Shown: one piece after another, positions 1 through 8,467 of the stretch
Layout: each line of letters starts with the position of its first letter
Numbering within the stretch: position 1 is the first letter of the stretch
Assembly: GCF_021728295.1 (NCBI RefSeq)
Contig: NZ_JAKJXE010000011.1
Span: 1-64,000, forward strand
Source of the DNA: Pseudomonas petrae
Lineage (GTDB): Bacteria; Pseudomonadota; Gammaproteobacteria; Pseudomonadales; Pseudomonadaceae
DNA length: 64,000 nt
Reading direction: 5' to 3'
Notes under the pieces: model-generated
The model's input: the letters and a program-made list of their open reading frames with translations, nothing else
Told to the model about the DNA's origin: nothing
Databases searched by the model: none
Program-made: the position numbers and the translations under genes

Positions 1-112
1 TGTTTAGACTGCCACCGTGGCGCATTGACGCCTCGGCCTGGGCGAGTCCATCCAATTACAGTTGCTCGAGGCAAGGGCTAAGCCCCCCGGTAGCCACAAA
101 ACAAGCACCCAC
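1..112. other. Window edge without a supported gene
   Basis: No reading frame in these first bases carries recognisable protein sequence, and no start with a ribosome-binding site is visible. The stretch could be the untranslated end of a gene lying to the left, ending at the terminator that follows. I see nothing else in it. Confidence 0.4.
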
Positions 113-147
113 AAAAAAGCCCTGCATCTGTGCAGGGCTTTTTTTGT
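113..147. terminator. Bidirectional intrinsic terminator
   Basis: A perfect 8-bp stem (GCCCTGCA / TGCAGGGC, 119-126 and 131-138) with a TCTG loop is flanked by a run of A on the left and a run of T on the right. It can therefore terminate transcription in both directions. On the minus strand it lies just after the maeB stop codon and should end that transcript. Confidence 0.85.
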
Positions 148-161
148 GCAGCGTTCAGCTA

Positions 162-1430
162 TCAGCCGTTGAACACCTCATCCACGCTTTTCAGCGGGTA
201 GTGTTTCGGATACGGCAGGGTCGCGACGCCGCTTTCGATGGCGGCTTTAGCCACGGCATCGGACACGACAGTCAGCAGGCGCACGTCCAGTGGTTTCGGG
301 ATGATGTACTCACGACCGAATGCCAGGGCGATGCCGCCGTAGGCGTCGCAGACTTCCTGAGGCACCGGCAGCTTGGCCAGTTCGCGCAGCGCGTTGGCCG
401 CTGCGATCTTCATCTCTTCGTTGATGCGCTTTGCGCGAACATCCAGCGCGCCACGGAAGATGAACGGGAAGCCCAGCACGTTGTTGACCTGGTTCGGGTA
501 GTCCGAACGGCCGGTTGCCATGATCACGTCGTCGCGGGTGGCGTGAGCCAGTTCTGGCGAGATTTCCGGATCCGGGTTCGAGCAGGCGAACACGATCGGG
601 TTGGCCGCCATCGACTTCAGGCCCTCAGCGCTCAGCAGGTTCGGACCGGACAGACCGACGAACACGTCAGCGCCTTCCAGAGCATCAGCCAGCGTGCGCT
701 TGTCGGTGGAGTGAGCGAACTGGGCCTTGTACTGGTTCAGGTCGGTACGCCCGTCGTGAACCACGCCGTTACGGTCGATCATGAAGATGTTTTCGATCTT
801 CGCGCCCATGCTCACCAGCAACTTCATGCAGGAGATGGCCGCGGCGCCAGCGCCCAGGCAGACGATCTTCGCTGCTTCCAGTGTTTTGCCGGCGATTTCC
901 AGCGCGTTGATCATGCCTGCGGCGGTGACGATCGCGGTGCCGTGCTGGTCATCGTGGAACACCGGGATGTCGCACTGCTCGATCAGCGCCTTTTCGATCT
1001 CAAAGCACTCAGGTGCCTTGATGTCTTCCAGGTTGATGCCGCCGAACGTGATGGAGATGCGTCGCACGGTGTCGATGAAGGCCTGCGGGCTTTCCGAATC
1101 GACTTCGATATCGAACACATCGATACCGGCAAAGCGCTTGAACAGCACGCCCTTGCCTTCCATGACCGGCTTGGACGCGAGAGGCCCGAGATTACCCAGA
1201 CCCAGAATCGCGGTGCCATCAGAGATGACCGCTACCAGGTTGCCCTTGCCGGTGTACTTGTAGGCAAGCTCCGGATCGCGACCGATTTCGCGGACCGGCT
1301 CAGCCACACCCGGGCTGTAGGCCAGCGACAGATCGCGAGCGGTTGCAGTGGCTTTGGTGAGCTCGACGCTGAGTTTCCCTGGACGGGGAAGAGCGTGATA
1401 TTCGAGAGCGGCAGTTTTCAAATCTGACAT
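162..1430 (-). CDS. maeB: NADP-type malic enzyme, short form
   Basis: Oxidative decarboxylation of malate to pyruvate and CO2 with NADP reduction, in the cytosol at the link between the TCA cycle and pyruvate. The 422-residue protein shows the malic N-terminal domain (SPGVAEP near residue 39), the metal-binding region FHDDQHGT (158-165), a Rossmann dinucleotide site with GAGAAA (about 193-198), and SNPDPEI (about 284-290). It lacks the C-terminal phosphotransacetylase-like domain that makes E. coli MaeB about 760 residues long; the short form is common in Pseudomonas. The ATG is preceded by a modest GGAA. The gene ends against a bidirectional terminator, so it is probably monocistronic. The cofactor preference is inferred from the family, not proven here. 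Confidence 0.9.
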   Translation of the reverse strand: MSDLKTAALEYHALPRPGKLSVELTKATATARDLSLAYSPGVAEPVREIGRDPELAYKYTGKGNLVAVISDGTAILGLGNLGPLASKPVMEGKGVLFKRFAGIDVFDIEVDSESPQAFIDTVRRISITFGGINLEDIKAPECFEIEKALIEQCDIPVFHDDQHGTAIVTAAGMINALEIAGKTLEAAKIVCLGAGAAAISCMKLLVSMGAKIENIFMIDRNGVVHDGRTDLNQYKAQFAHSTDKRTLADALEGADVFVGLSGPNLLSAEGLKSMAANPIVFACSNPDPEISPELAHATRDDVIMATGRSDYPNQVNNVLGFPFIFRGALDVRAKRINEEMKIAAANALRELAKLPVPQEVCDAYGGIALAFGREYIIPKPLDVRLLTVVSDAVAKAAIESGVATLPYPKHYPLKSVDEVFNG

Positions 1431-1608
1431 GGGGGCATTCCGCTTTTTTGCTGTTGGACAGACGGACCGCCGAGCATACGCAAGTCATAAAGTCCTAACA
1501 AGACTGGCGGGTCACCTGTGTCAAGAGGCCGCATCTACGACTTTCAGCGTAGAGCCGCAGAACACAAGGCCTCTAGCTGCGGCAATCCTTGCTAAAAATG
1601 TCTACAAT

Positions 1609-2412
1609 TTATTTACTAACTGTATCCATCATTGCAGGGTGAGTGATCGGCATCATCCAGCGTGGCTGACCTGATTTAAGCCCACCCCTGCGCGAACGAT
1701 CAATCACCCAGCCACGGGCTTCGATTCGCTGACCTTTCAGGCGCTGCAGCTCGGCAGTGTCGAACTGGCCGAGCAGCCTGGGCGCAATGCGCAGCACCAG
1801 CGCATCGCCGAATTTGATCCACAGGCCGCCGCCATTGCGCTGCACGCTGGTCACGCGTCCGCTGACCAACGCAAATCCACCAGTGCTGATCTGCTCGACT
1901 GGCTGAACCGGCGAGTTGCGCCACAGGCCCAGGCCTGCCTGGCGAGCAGACTTCTCTGCGGCCTGCTGACAGCTCACCAGCGCAACGTTCGGGGAGACTG
2001 CGACGAGGTAGCCAAGGCCTTCCGCCAGCAGTTGCGCCTCGAGATTGGCGCCATCGCGGCCATAGACGTTGGCGAGGGTGCGACCGTAGTGATCGGCCGG
2101 TTCTTCACCGACGCGCAGCTTGACCTGCCCGTCACTGGCATCAACCAACGCCTGCAAACGTCGCTTGGCCGCTTCGGCAAGCGGCTGGGCAGACTGACCC
2201 TTTTTGCCGGTTTCCGGCGTATTCAGCCCAATCATGCGAACGCTGCGACCATCGCTCAGGCGCACCGTGTCGCCATCGACTACTCGCTGCACCTGAGCCA
2301 CAGGCAGCGACGCCGGCGCCGGGCAAAAGGCCTGGGCCGCCGAAAGCCAAATCGCGGACATAAAAAAGGCGCCCGCGAGGGACGCCTTTTTAAGCAGCCT
2401 GGAGAAACGCAT
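1609..2412 (-). CDS. Secreted staphylococcal-nuclease-like (thermonuclease family) protein
   Basis: I place the start at the ATG at 2412, behind GGAG. It gives a clean signal peptide (MRFSRLLKK, a hydrophobic stretch, then AAQAF) in a 267-residue protein; reading further upstream only adds non-signal sequence overlapping rpmE. The mature part begins with the SNase core VQRVVDGDTVRL and RMIGLNTPET, followed by basic and glutamate residues typical of the fold and a C-terminal OB-like extension. It is likely a periplasmic or secreted nuclease, or a catalytically weak relative; the substrate is unknown. It lies 23 bp after rpmE on the same strand. Its first codons (about 8-17, KKASLAGAFF) coincide with a terminator hairpin, so its expression may depend on read-through from rpmE. 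Confidence 0.8.
   Translation of the reverse strand: MRFSRLLKKASLAGAFFMSAIWLSAAQAFCPAPASLPVAQVQRVVDGDTVRLSDGRSVRMIGLNTPETGKKGQSAQPLAEAAKRRLQALVDASDGQVKLRVGEEPADHYGRTLANVYGRDGANLEAQLLAEGLGYLVAVSPNVALVSCQQAAEKSARQAGLGLWRNSPVQPVEQISTGGFALVSGRVTSVQRNGGGLWIKFGDALVLRIAPRLLGQFDTAELQRLKGQRIEARGWVIDRSRRGGLKSGQPRWMMPITHPAMMDTVSK
2362..2391 (-). terminator. Intrinsic terminator for rpmE inside the next gene's signal-peptide codons
   Basis: Read on the minus strand, AAAAAGGCG pairs with CGCCTTTTT around a short loop, and the stem runs into a T tract at 2367-2362. It lies 45-75 bases beyond the rpmE stop. It is inside the coding sequence of the downstream nuclease gene, where it encodes the Lys-Lys and Phe-Phe ends of the signal-peptide region. 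Confidence 0.65.
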
Positions 2413-2435
2413 CGGCGACTCCAGAACGGCCAACC

Positions 2436-2669
2436 TTACTCTGCAGCAGCAGGAGCTTTGGTAGGACCGAACGCACCGAAACGCGACTTGAACTTGTCGA
2501 CACGACCGCCGACGTCCAGAGTTTTTTGCTTGCCGGTGTAGAACGGGTGGCACTCGTTGCACACGTCCAGGCTCAGAGGCTTGGCCAGTGTGGAACGGGT
2601 TTTGATGACATTGCCGCAGCTGCAGGTTGCGTCAATGGCTTCGTAAACTGGATGGATATCAGCTTTCAT
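2436..2669 (-). CDS. rpmE: 50S ribosomal protein L31, zinc-binding form
   Basis: A 77-residue ribosomal protein of the large subunit, bridging to the small subunit at the central protuberance. It has the four cysteines of the zinc-containing (C+) L31 type: CSC at residues 16-18, and C37 and C40 in CNEC. These coordinate Zn and distinguish it from the zinc-free paralogue induced under zinc starvation. The alanine/glutamate-rich tail (PTKAPAAAE) is a small lineage-specific extension. It is divergent from priA across about 170 bp, which must hold both promoters. Confidence 0.97.
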   Translation of the reverse strand: MKADIHPVYEAIDATCSCGNVIKTRSTLAKPLSLDVCNECHPFYTGKQKTLDVGGRVDKFKSRFGAFGPTKAPAAAE

Positions 2670-2837
2670 GGGTATTTCCTCAGGCTATCGTGCCGCCACC
2701 CAACACTATTGTTGAATACCGCACGGAATTAGGCCGCGCATATTAACAGACAACGCCAATCACGCAAGGGAACGTTCACGCCGGTCGTCTGCTAAGATCG
2801 CGCCCTTCGTCATACTCCGTAACAGGATATCCCCCGC

Positions 2838-5057
2838 GTGCCCGACGCCATCTTGCGCCTCGCCCTGCCCTCGCCGCTGCGCCGCCTGTTCGACTACCTT
2901 GCCCCCGCAGGTGTGGCGCGCAGTGCCTTGCAGCCTGGGATGCGCCTGCGCGTGCCGTTCGGCCGTCGGGAAATGATCGGCGTGTTGGTGGAAGTCGTCG
3001 ATCACAGCGACGTGCCGGCCGACAAGCTCAAGCCGGCCATTGCGGTGCTGGACGCCGAAGCGCCGTTGCCGCCTGCATTATTCAAGCTGTGCCTGTGGAC
3101 TGCGCAGTATTACCAGCACAGCCTGGGCGACACGCTCAGTTGGGCGTTGCCAGTGTTGCTGCGCCAGGGCGAACCTGCGGAAGCGCGGCAGGAGCGGTTC
3201 TGGCACGCAGCCCCGGACGCCAGCGTCGAAGACCCGCGCATCGCCCGGGCGCCGAAACAAAAGGAGGCGCTGCGCACGCTGGCCCAGCACCCCCATGGCG
3301 TGGCTCACCAGTTGCTGAGCAAGCTGATGCTCAACCGGGACAGCCTGAATCTGCTGCTCGCCAAGGGACTGGTGACCGTCGAGGTGCGCGGTCATGGCCC
3401 GGTCGAGCGGCACGAGCACTGGCTGGCGCAGCCGGAACTGCCGCTCAACACCGAGCAGCGGGCCGCCTATGAAGCCATCCGTTCCGGCTTCGGCAGCTTT
3501 CACGCCTCACTGCTGGCGGGCGTCACCGGCAGCGGCAAGACCGAGGTGTACCTGCAGCTCATCCGCGAAACGCTGGAGGCGGGCAAGCAGGCGCTGGTGC
3601 TGATTCCGGAAATCAACTTGGGGCCGCAGACCCTTGCGCGTTTCGAACAGCGTTTCAACGCGCGCATCGCGCTGCTGCATTCGGCGGTGAACGATCGCGA
3701 CCGGCTGGACGCCTGGCTGGCGGCACGCGATGGCGAGGCCGACATCATCATCGGCACCCGCTCGGCGCTGTTCACCCCGATGAAAAACCCGGGGCTGATC
3801 ATCATCGACGAGGAGCACGACGGCTCCTATAAACAGCAGGAAGGCCTGCGCTATCACGCCCGGGATCTGGCGCTGGTGAGGGCGCATCAGGAGGACATCC
3901 CGATCGTGCTCGGCTCGGCGACGCCTTCGCTGGAAAGTCTGCACAACGCCCACACCGGTCGGTATGCGCTCCTGCGTCTGACTCAACGGGCGGGCGGTGC
4001 CCAGCAACCCCGCTTCCTGCGGCTGGATGTGAAAAGCCGCCCCCTCGACAGCGGCATTTCAGGTCCCATGCAGCAAGCCATCGGCCAGACCCTGGCGGCG
4101 GGCCAGCAAGTGCTGGTGTTCCTCAATCGCCGCGGCTTTGCCCCTACTCTGCTGTGTCACGACTGTGGCTGGTTGTCGGAATGCCCCCGCTGCGATGCGC
4201 GCATGACCGTGCACCAGCGCTCGGGCGAGCTGCGTTGTCACCATTGCGGCCATGTCGAGCGCGTGCCACGCAATTGCCCGGCATGCGGCAAGGTCGATCT
4301 GCGCCCGGTGGGTGCAGGGACCGAGCGTGCCGAGGAGCGGCTGGCGATTCTGTTCCCCGACTACCCGGTGCTGCGCGTTGATCGGGACAGCACTTCGCGC
4401 AAGGACGCGATGAATCAGCTGTTCGCCACCATCCAGAAAGGCCAGCCGTGCATTCTGGTGGGCACGCAGATGCTCGCCAAAGGGCATCACTTCCCGCGCG
4501 TGACGCTGGTGTCGATTCTGGATGCCGATGGCGGGCTGTTCTCGGGTGACTTCCGCGCCAGCGAGCGCATGGCGCAATTGATTGTACAGGTCGCAGGCAG
4601 AGCCGGGCGCGCCGAAGAGCCGGGCAAGGTGATCATCCAGACTCACCTGGCCGACCATCCTTTATTGATTCAACTCACAGAACAGGGCTATTTCGCCTTT
4701 GCCGAGCAAGCACTGAGTGAACGTCGCGCCGCCGGGCTGCCGCCGTTTTCACACTTGGCGCTGCTGCGCGCAGAAGCGCACAAGCCGGGTCAGGCCGAGG
4801 GGTTTCTTGACGAAGCCTGCACCGAAGCCGAGCGATTGCTGAAGGACATGGCGCTGGGCGGCATTGAGCTGCTGGGCCCGGTTCCGGCACCCATGGAACG
4901 ACGCGCCGGACGCTATCGCGCTCAGTTGCTGATCCAGGCCAACGCCCGCGCGCCACTGCACAAGCTGCTCGCGACCTGGCTGCTGACACTGGAAAACATG
5001 CCGAGCGGGCGCCAGGTCAGATGGTCGCTGGACGTGGATCCGGTGGACCTTTATTGA
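2838..5057 (+). CDS. priA: Primosomal protein N', replication-restart helicase
   Basis: PriA recognises stalled or collapsed replication forks, unwinds the lagging arm and loads the primosome that recruits DnaB. The 739-residue protein starts at a GTG and has the family's DNA-binding N-terminal domain, Walker A GVTGSGKTE (228-236), the DEEH box (IIIDEEHDGSY, about 322) and a cysteine-rich zinc region (CHDCGWLSECPRC, CHHCGH and CPACGK, about 438-482). Motif VI is QVAGRAGR. Length and order match the family. It is divergent from rpmE and is followed by argS after 120 bp with its own promoter. Confidence 0.97.
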   Translation: MPDAILRLALPSPLRRLFDYLAPAGVARSALQPGMRLRVPFGRREMIGVLVEVVDHSDVPADKLKPAIAVLDAEAPLPPALFKLCLWTAQYYQHSLGDTLSWALPVLLRQGEPAEARQERFWHAAPDASVEDPRIARAPKQKEALRTLAQHPHGVAHQLLSKLMLNRDSLNLLLAKGLVTVEVRGHGPVERHEHWLAQPELPLNTEQRAAYEAIRSGFGSFHASLLAGVTGSGKTEVYLQLIRETLEAGKQALVLIPEINLGPQTLARFEQRFNARIALLHSAVNDRDRLDAWLAARDGEADIIIGTRSALFTPMKNPGLIIIDEEHDGSYKQQEGLRYHARDLALVRAHQEDIPIVLGSATPSLESLHNAHTGRYALLRLTQRAGGAQQPRFLRLDVKSRPLDSGISGPMQQAIGQTLAAGQQVLVFLNRRGFAPTLLCHDCGWLSECPRCDARMTVHQRSGELRCHHCGHVERVPRNCPACGKVDLRPVGAGTERAEERLAILFPDYPVLRVDRDSTSRKDAMNQLFATIQKGQPCILVGTQMLAKGHHFPRVTLVSILDADGGLFSGDFRASERMAQLIVQVAGRAGRAEEPGKVIIQTHLADHPLLIQLTEQGYFAFAEQALSERRAAGLPPFSHLALLRAEAHKPGQAEGFLDEACTEAERLLKDMALGGIELLGPVPAPMERRAGRYRAQLLIQANARAPLHKLLATWLLTLENMPSGRQVRWSLDVDPVDLY

Positions 5058-5088
5058 TTCGCATCGGTTGACCGCGCATCCAGCGCGG

Positions 5089-5117
5089 TTGGCAAGGTGG
5101 CCCCGGCCACGGATAAT
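5089..5117 (+). promoter_or_regulatory. Predicted sigma-70 promoter of argS
   Basis: TTGGCA (5089-5094) and GATAAT (5112-5117) are separated by 17 bases, about 60 bases before the argS start codon. An inverted repeat ACCGCGC/GCGCGGT at 5071-5089 lies just upstream and could end priA transcription, although it has no T tract. Confidence 0.55.
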
Positions 5118-5177
5118 GCCCAGTTTTTCCACCCGCGCATCCAGGCGCGGCCGCGCTTGCGGTCGAAAGAGAGCACC

Positions 5178-6923
5178 ATGAAAGACACCATTCGCCAGCT
5201 GATTCAACAAGCTCTGAGCCAACTCGTCACCGATGGCGTCTTGCCGGAAGGGCTGACGCCGGCGATTCAGGTGGAGAACGCTAAGGACAAGAAAAACGGC
5301 GACTTCGCCAGCAATATCGCCATGATGCTGGCCAAGCCTGCGGGCATGAAGCCGCGTGACCTGGCTGAAAAAATCGTCGCCGCGCTACCTGCCGACGAGC
5401 AGATCACCAAGGTCGACATCGCCGGTCCCGGTTTCCTCAATTTTTTCCAGAACACCCAGGCCCTGGCTTCGCGTCTCGACGAAGCCCTCGCCGACGCGAC
5501 CCTGTCCGTGCGCAAGAACGGCCCTGCTCAACGCGTTGTGGTCGACCTGTCCGCGCCGAACCTGGCCAAAGAGATGCACGTCGGCCACTTGCGTTCGACC
5601 ATCATTGGCGACGGCGTGGCCAGCGTCCTTGAGTTTCTTGGTGACACCGTAATCCGTCAGAACCACGTCGGCGACTGGGGCACTCAGTTCGGCATGCTGC
5701 TGGCCTATCTGCAGGAAACCCCGGCGACCAGCGACGAACTGGCTGACCTCGAAAACTTCTACCGCGCCGCCAAGGGCCGTTTCGACGAATCCGAAGAATT
5801 CGCCGAGCGCGCACGTGGCCTGGTGGTCAAGCTGCAAGCGGGCGACGCCGAGTGCCTGAGCCTGTGGACCCGTTTCAAAGACATCTCCCTGTCCCACTGC
5901 CAGGAAGTGTACGAACGCCTGAACGTCAACCTCACGCCGAAGGACGTCATGGGCGAAAGCGCCTACAACGACGACCTCGCCAACGTCGTCGCCGACCTGA
6001 AAAAGGCCGGGCTGCTGGTCGAGAGCAACGGCGCGCAGTGTGTGTTTCTTGAAGAATTCAAAACCGCTGAGGGCACCCCGCTGCCGGTGATCGTGCAAAA
6101 GGCCGGTGGCGGTTATCTGTATGCCACCACCGACCTCGCCGCCATTCGCTACCGCAGCAACGTGCTGAAAGCTGATCGCGCGCTGTATTTCGTCGATCAG
6201 CGTCAGGCCCTGCACTTCCAGCAGGTCTTCGAAGTGGCGCGCCGTGCAGGCTTCGTCACCAACGGCATGCAGATGGAGCACATGGGCTTCGGCACCATGA
6301 ACGGCGCCGATGGCCGTCCGTTCAAGACCCGCGATGGCGGCACGGTCAAGCTGGTCGACCTGCTCGACGAAGCTGAAGAGCGCGCTTATACGCTGGTCAA
6401 AGAGAAAAACCCGGACGTCGCCGAAGACGAGTTGCGCTCGATCGCCAAGGCCGTGGGCATCAGCGCGGTGAAATACGCGGACCTGTCCAAGCATCGCGCC
6501 AGCGACTACAGCTTCAACTTCGACCAGATGCTCAGCTTCGAAGGCAACACCGCGCCTTATTTGCTGTACGCCTACACCCGAGTGGCCGGCGTGTTCCGCA
6601 AGCTCGAAGAAAAGGGCGAAACCTTCGACGCGAGCGAGGGCCAAATCATCTTGGACGCAACCCAGGAGCAAGACCTGGCCGCGCGTCTGGCGCAGTTCGG
6701 CGAGACAGTCAACACCGTCGCCGACAAGGGCACGCCCCATGTGCTCTGCGCCTATGTGTACGACCTCGCAGGCCTGTTCTCCAGTTTCTACGAGAACTGC
6801 CCGATCCTGGCGGCAGAAAACCCTGAACAACAGCAAAGCCGTCTGCGCCTCGCCGCCCTGACCGGTCGCACCCTCAAGCAAGGCCTGCAGTTGCTGGGTC
6901 TGGACACTCTGGAGCGTATGTAA
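5178..6923 (+). CDS. argS: Arginine-tRNA ligase
   Basis: Class I aminoacyl-tRNA synthetase that charges tRNA-Arg with arginine. I chose the ATG at 5178, behind GAGAG, giving 581 residues, close to the family norm; upstream in-frame sequence is not protein-like. Visible features are the Arg-N domain (residues 1-90), the HIGH-type motif HVGH (134-137), the arginine-binding pocket region, and the C-terminal DALR anticodon-binding domain (about 455-581, ending LGLDTLERM). No canonical KMSKS is seen, which is usual for many ArgRS. The next gene begins one base after the stop, so the two are probably co-transcribed and coupled. Confidence 0.97.
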   Translation: MKDTIRQLIQQALSQLVTDGVLPEGLTPAIQVENAKDKKNGDFASNIAMMLAKPAGMKPRDLAEKIVAALPADEQITKVDIAGPGFLNFFQNTQALASRLDEALADATLSVRKNGPAQRVVVDLSAPNLAKEMHVGHLRSTIIGDGVASVLEFLGDTVIRQNHVGDWGTQFGMLLAYLQETPATSDELADLENFYRAAKGRFDESEEFAERARGLVVKLQAGDAECLSLWTRFKDISLSHCQEVYERLNVNLTPKDVMGESAYNDDLANVVADLKKAGLLVESNGAQCVFLEEFKTAEGTPLPVIVQKAGGGYLYATTDLAAIRYRSNVLKADRALYFVDQRQALHFQQVFEVARRAGFVTNGMQMEHMGFGTMNGADGRPFKTRDGGTVKLVDLLDEAEERAYTLVKEKNPDVAEDELRSIAKAVGISAVKYADLSKHRASDYSFNFDQMLSFEGNTAPYLLYAYTRVAGVFRKLEEKGETFDASEGQIILDATQEQDLAARLAQFGETVNTVADKGTPHVLCAYVYDLAGLFSSFYENCPILAAENPEQQQSRLRLAALTGRTLKQGLQLLGLDTLERM

Positions 6924-6924
6924 G

Positions 6925-7614
6925 TTGGCCGTTAAAAAGAAACCTGCTCCCAAGCGCGGCGCCAGCCGGTATCAGGCACCCGCCAAGAAGCCGATTCCGG
7001 GCTGGGTGTGGATGGCGATCGGCCTGACCGTCGGCGCTTTCGTTGTTTTTCTGATGAAGCTCGAACCCGGCAGTGGCGACGACATCAAGCGCGTCAAGGC
7101 CGAAGCCAAGGCCGCAAAGATCGCCGAAGCGAACAAGACGCCGCCCAGCCCGACCGCTCCGGTGAAGCCAAAGTACGACTTCTATACGCTGTTGCCTGAG
7201 TCGGAAGTCATCGTGCCGAACGAAGCAGTGCCAGAGAAGACGCCACCGGTCGTTGCGCCAAGCACGCCGGTTACGCCTGAAGTGGCCGCGAAGATCGACA
7301 CTGCACGCGCCCAGGCGGCGCTCAGCGGTTTGACCCCGCCACCAGCACCTCCGGTGACCAAGCCGGCGGCCGTGACGACGTTCTTCCTGCAAGCGGGCTC
7401 GTTCCGTAAACAGGCCGACGCCGAGAAAGTACGCGCGCAGATTATTCTGCTGGGGCAAACGTCGACGGTGGAGTCGGGCACGGTGAAGGATGAAACCTGG
7501 TACCGCGTACTGGTCGGCCCGTTCAGCAACCGCGAACAACTGACCACAGCGCAGAAGCAACTGGCGGGCGGCGGGTTTAGCAACCTGCTGCTGCAACAGC
7601 GCCAGAGCCGGTAA
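6925..7614 (+). CDS. SPOR-domain inner-membrane protein
   Basis: A 229-residue protein starting at TTG one base after the argS stop. It has a basic Lys/Pro-rich cytoplasmic start, one transmembrane helix (about 24-44, IPGWVWMAIGLTVGAFVVFL), a long Pro/Ala/Lys-rich periplasmic linker and a C-terminal SPOR domain (about 150-226, starting FFLQAGSFRKQADAEK). SPOR domains bind denuded septal peptidoglycan, so a role at the division site (FtsN-like architecture) is likely. The linkage of such a gene to argS is common in Pseudomonas. The precise function is not known to me. Confidence 0.85.
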   Translation: MAVKKKPAPKRGASRYQAPAKKPIPGWVWMAIGLTVGAFVVFLMKLEPGSGDDIKRVKAEAKAAKIAEANKTPPSPTAPVKPKYDFYTLLPESEVIVPNEAVPEKTPPVVAPSTPVTPEVAAKIDTARAQAALSGLTPPPAPPVTKPAAVTTFFLQAGSFRKQADAEKVRAQIILLGQTSTVESGTVKDETWYRVLVGPFSNREQLTTAQKQLAGGGFSNLLLQQRQSR

Positions 7615-7631
7615 GGACTTGCGACTCCTCC

Positions 7632-7720
7632 TGTAGGAGCGCGCTTGCCCGCGAATGCGGTGGATCGATAACGGATCCATTGCCTGACACACCGCCATCG
7701 CGGGCAAGCGCGCTCCTACA
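7632..7720. repeat. REP doublet, family A (REPIN-like)
   Basis: Two inverted copies of the family A core (TAGGAGCGCGCTTGCCCGC) flank a short spacer, giving a long cruciform-capable palindrome between the SPOR gene and hslV. Family A is the most frequent repeat in this window. Confidence 0.9.
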
Positions 7721-7791
7721 AAGGGCGAGGCAGCGGCGACGTCCGGGAAGATACCTGCCAATGTCACCATTCATCCCTCAACCCACTCAAC

Positions 7792-7820
7792 GGTTGAAAT
7801 ACCCACCCCCACCCCCATAT
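7792..7820 (+). promoter_or_regulatory. Heat-shock (sigma-32) promoter of hslVU
   Basis: GGTTGAAA (7792-7799) and CCCCATAT (7813-7820) with a 13-base spacer match the sigma-32 consensus (CTTGAAA and CCCCATnT) nearly perfectly. The predicted transcript start is about 40 bases before the hslV start codon. Confidence 0.85.
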
Positions 7821-7867
7821 GAGTTTCCATCAGGGCATTTTCGCCCCGCAGCGTGGAGACTCTCCCC

Positions 7868-8398
7868 TTGACCACCATCGTTTCAGTGCGCCGCCAAGGC
7901 AAAGTCGTCATGGCCGGTGACGGCCAGGTTTCCCTGGGCAATACCGTCATGAAAGGCAACGCCAAGAAAGTCCGGCGCCTTTACCACGGCCAGGTCATCG
8001 CCGGATTCGCAGGCGCCACCGCTGACGCCTTCACCCTGTTCGAGCGTTTCGAAGCCCAGCTGGAGAAACACCAGGGTCACCTCGTGCGCGCCGCCGTAGA
8101 GCTGGCGAAAGAATGGCGTACCGACCGTTCTCTGAGCCGCCTGGAAGCCATGCTGGCGGTTGCCAACAAAGACGCTTCGCTGATCATTACCGGCAACGGC
8201 GACGTCGTTGAGCCCGAAGACGGCCTGATTGCCATGGGCTCCGGCGGCGCCTTCGCCCAGGCTGCGGCCCGCGCGCTGCTGCTGAAGACCGAACTCTCTG
8301 CCCGTGAAATCGCCGAAACCGCCTTGCACATTGCTGGCGACATCTGCGTCTTCACCAACCACAACATCACTATTGAGGAGCAGGACCTCGCCGAGTAA
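7868..8398 (+). CDS. hslV: ATP-dependent protease subunit HslV
   Basis: Proteolytic chamber of the HslUV (ClpQY) heat-shock protease. I chose the TTG at 7868, behind GGAG nine bases upstream, because it places the catalytic threonine directly after the initiator (TTIVSVRR) and gives 176 residues, the family length. Thr1, Lys33-type and Gly-rich elements of the N-terminal-nucleophile hydrolase fold are visible (MAGDGQVSLGN, MGSGGAFAQAAARAL). It is first gene of the hslV-hslU operon, 69 bases before hslU, and is driven by a heat-shock promoter. Confidence 0.97.
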   Translation: MTTIVSVRRQGKVVMAGDGQVSLGNTVMKGNAKKVRRLYHGQVIAGFAGATADAFTLFERFEAQLEKHQGHLVRAAVELAKEWRTDRSLSRLEAMLAVANKDASLIITGNGDVVEPEDGLIAMGSGGAFAQAAARALLLKTELSAREIAETALHIAGDICVFTNHNITIEEQDLAE

Positions 8399-8467
8399 GC
8401 CTCAGGTGATGGCCGCCATTCATCGCGGCCTACCCGACTTACAATCTGCCGAGGACCGTTGAAAACC

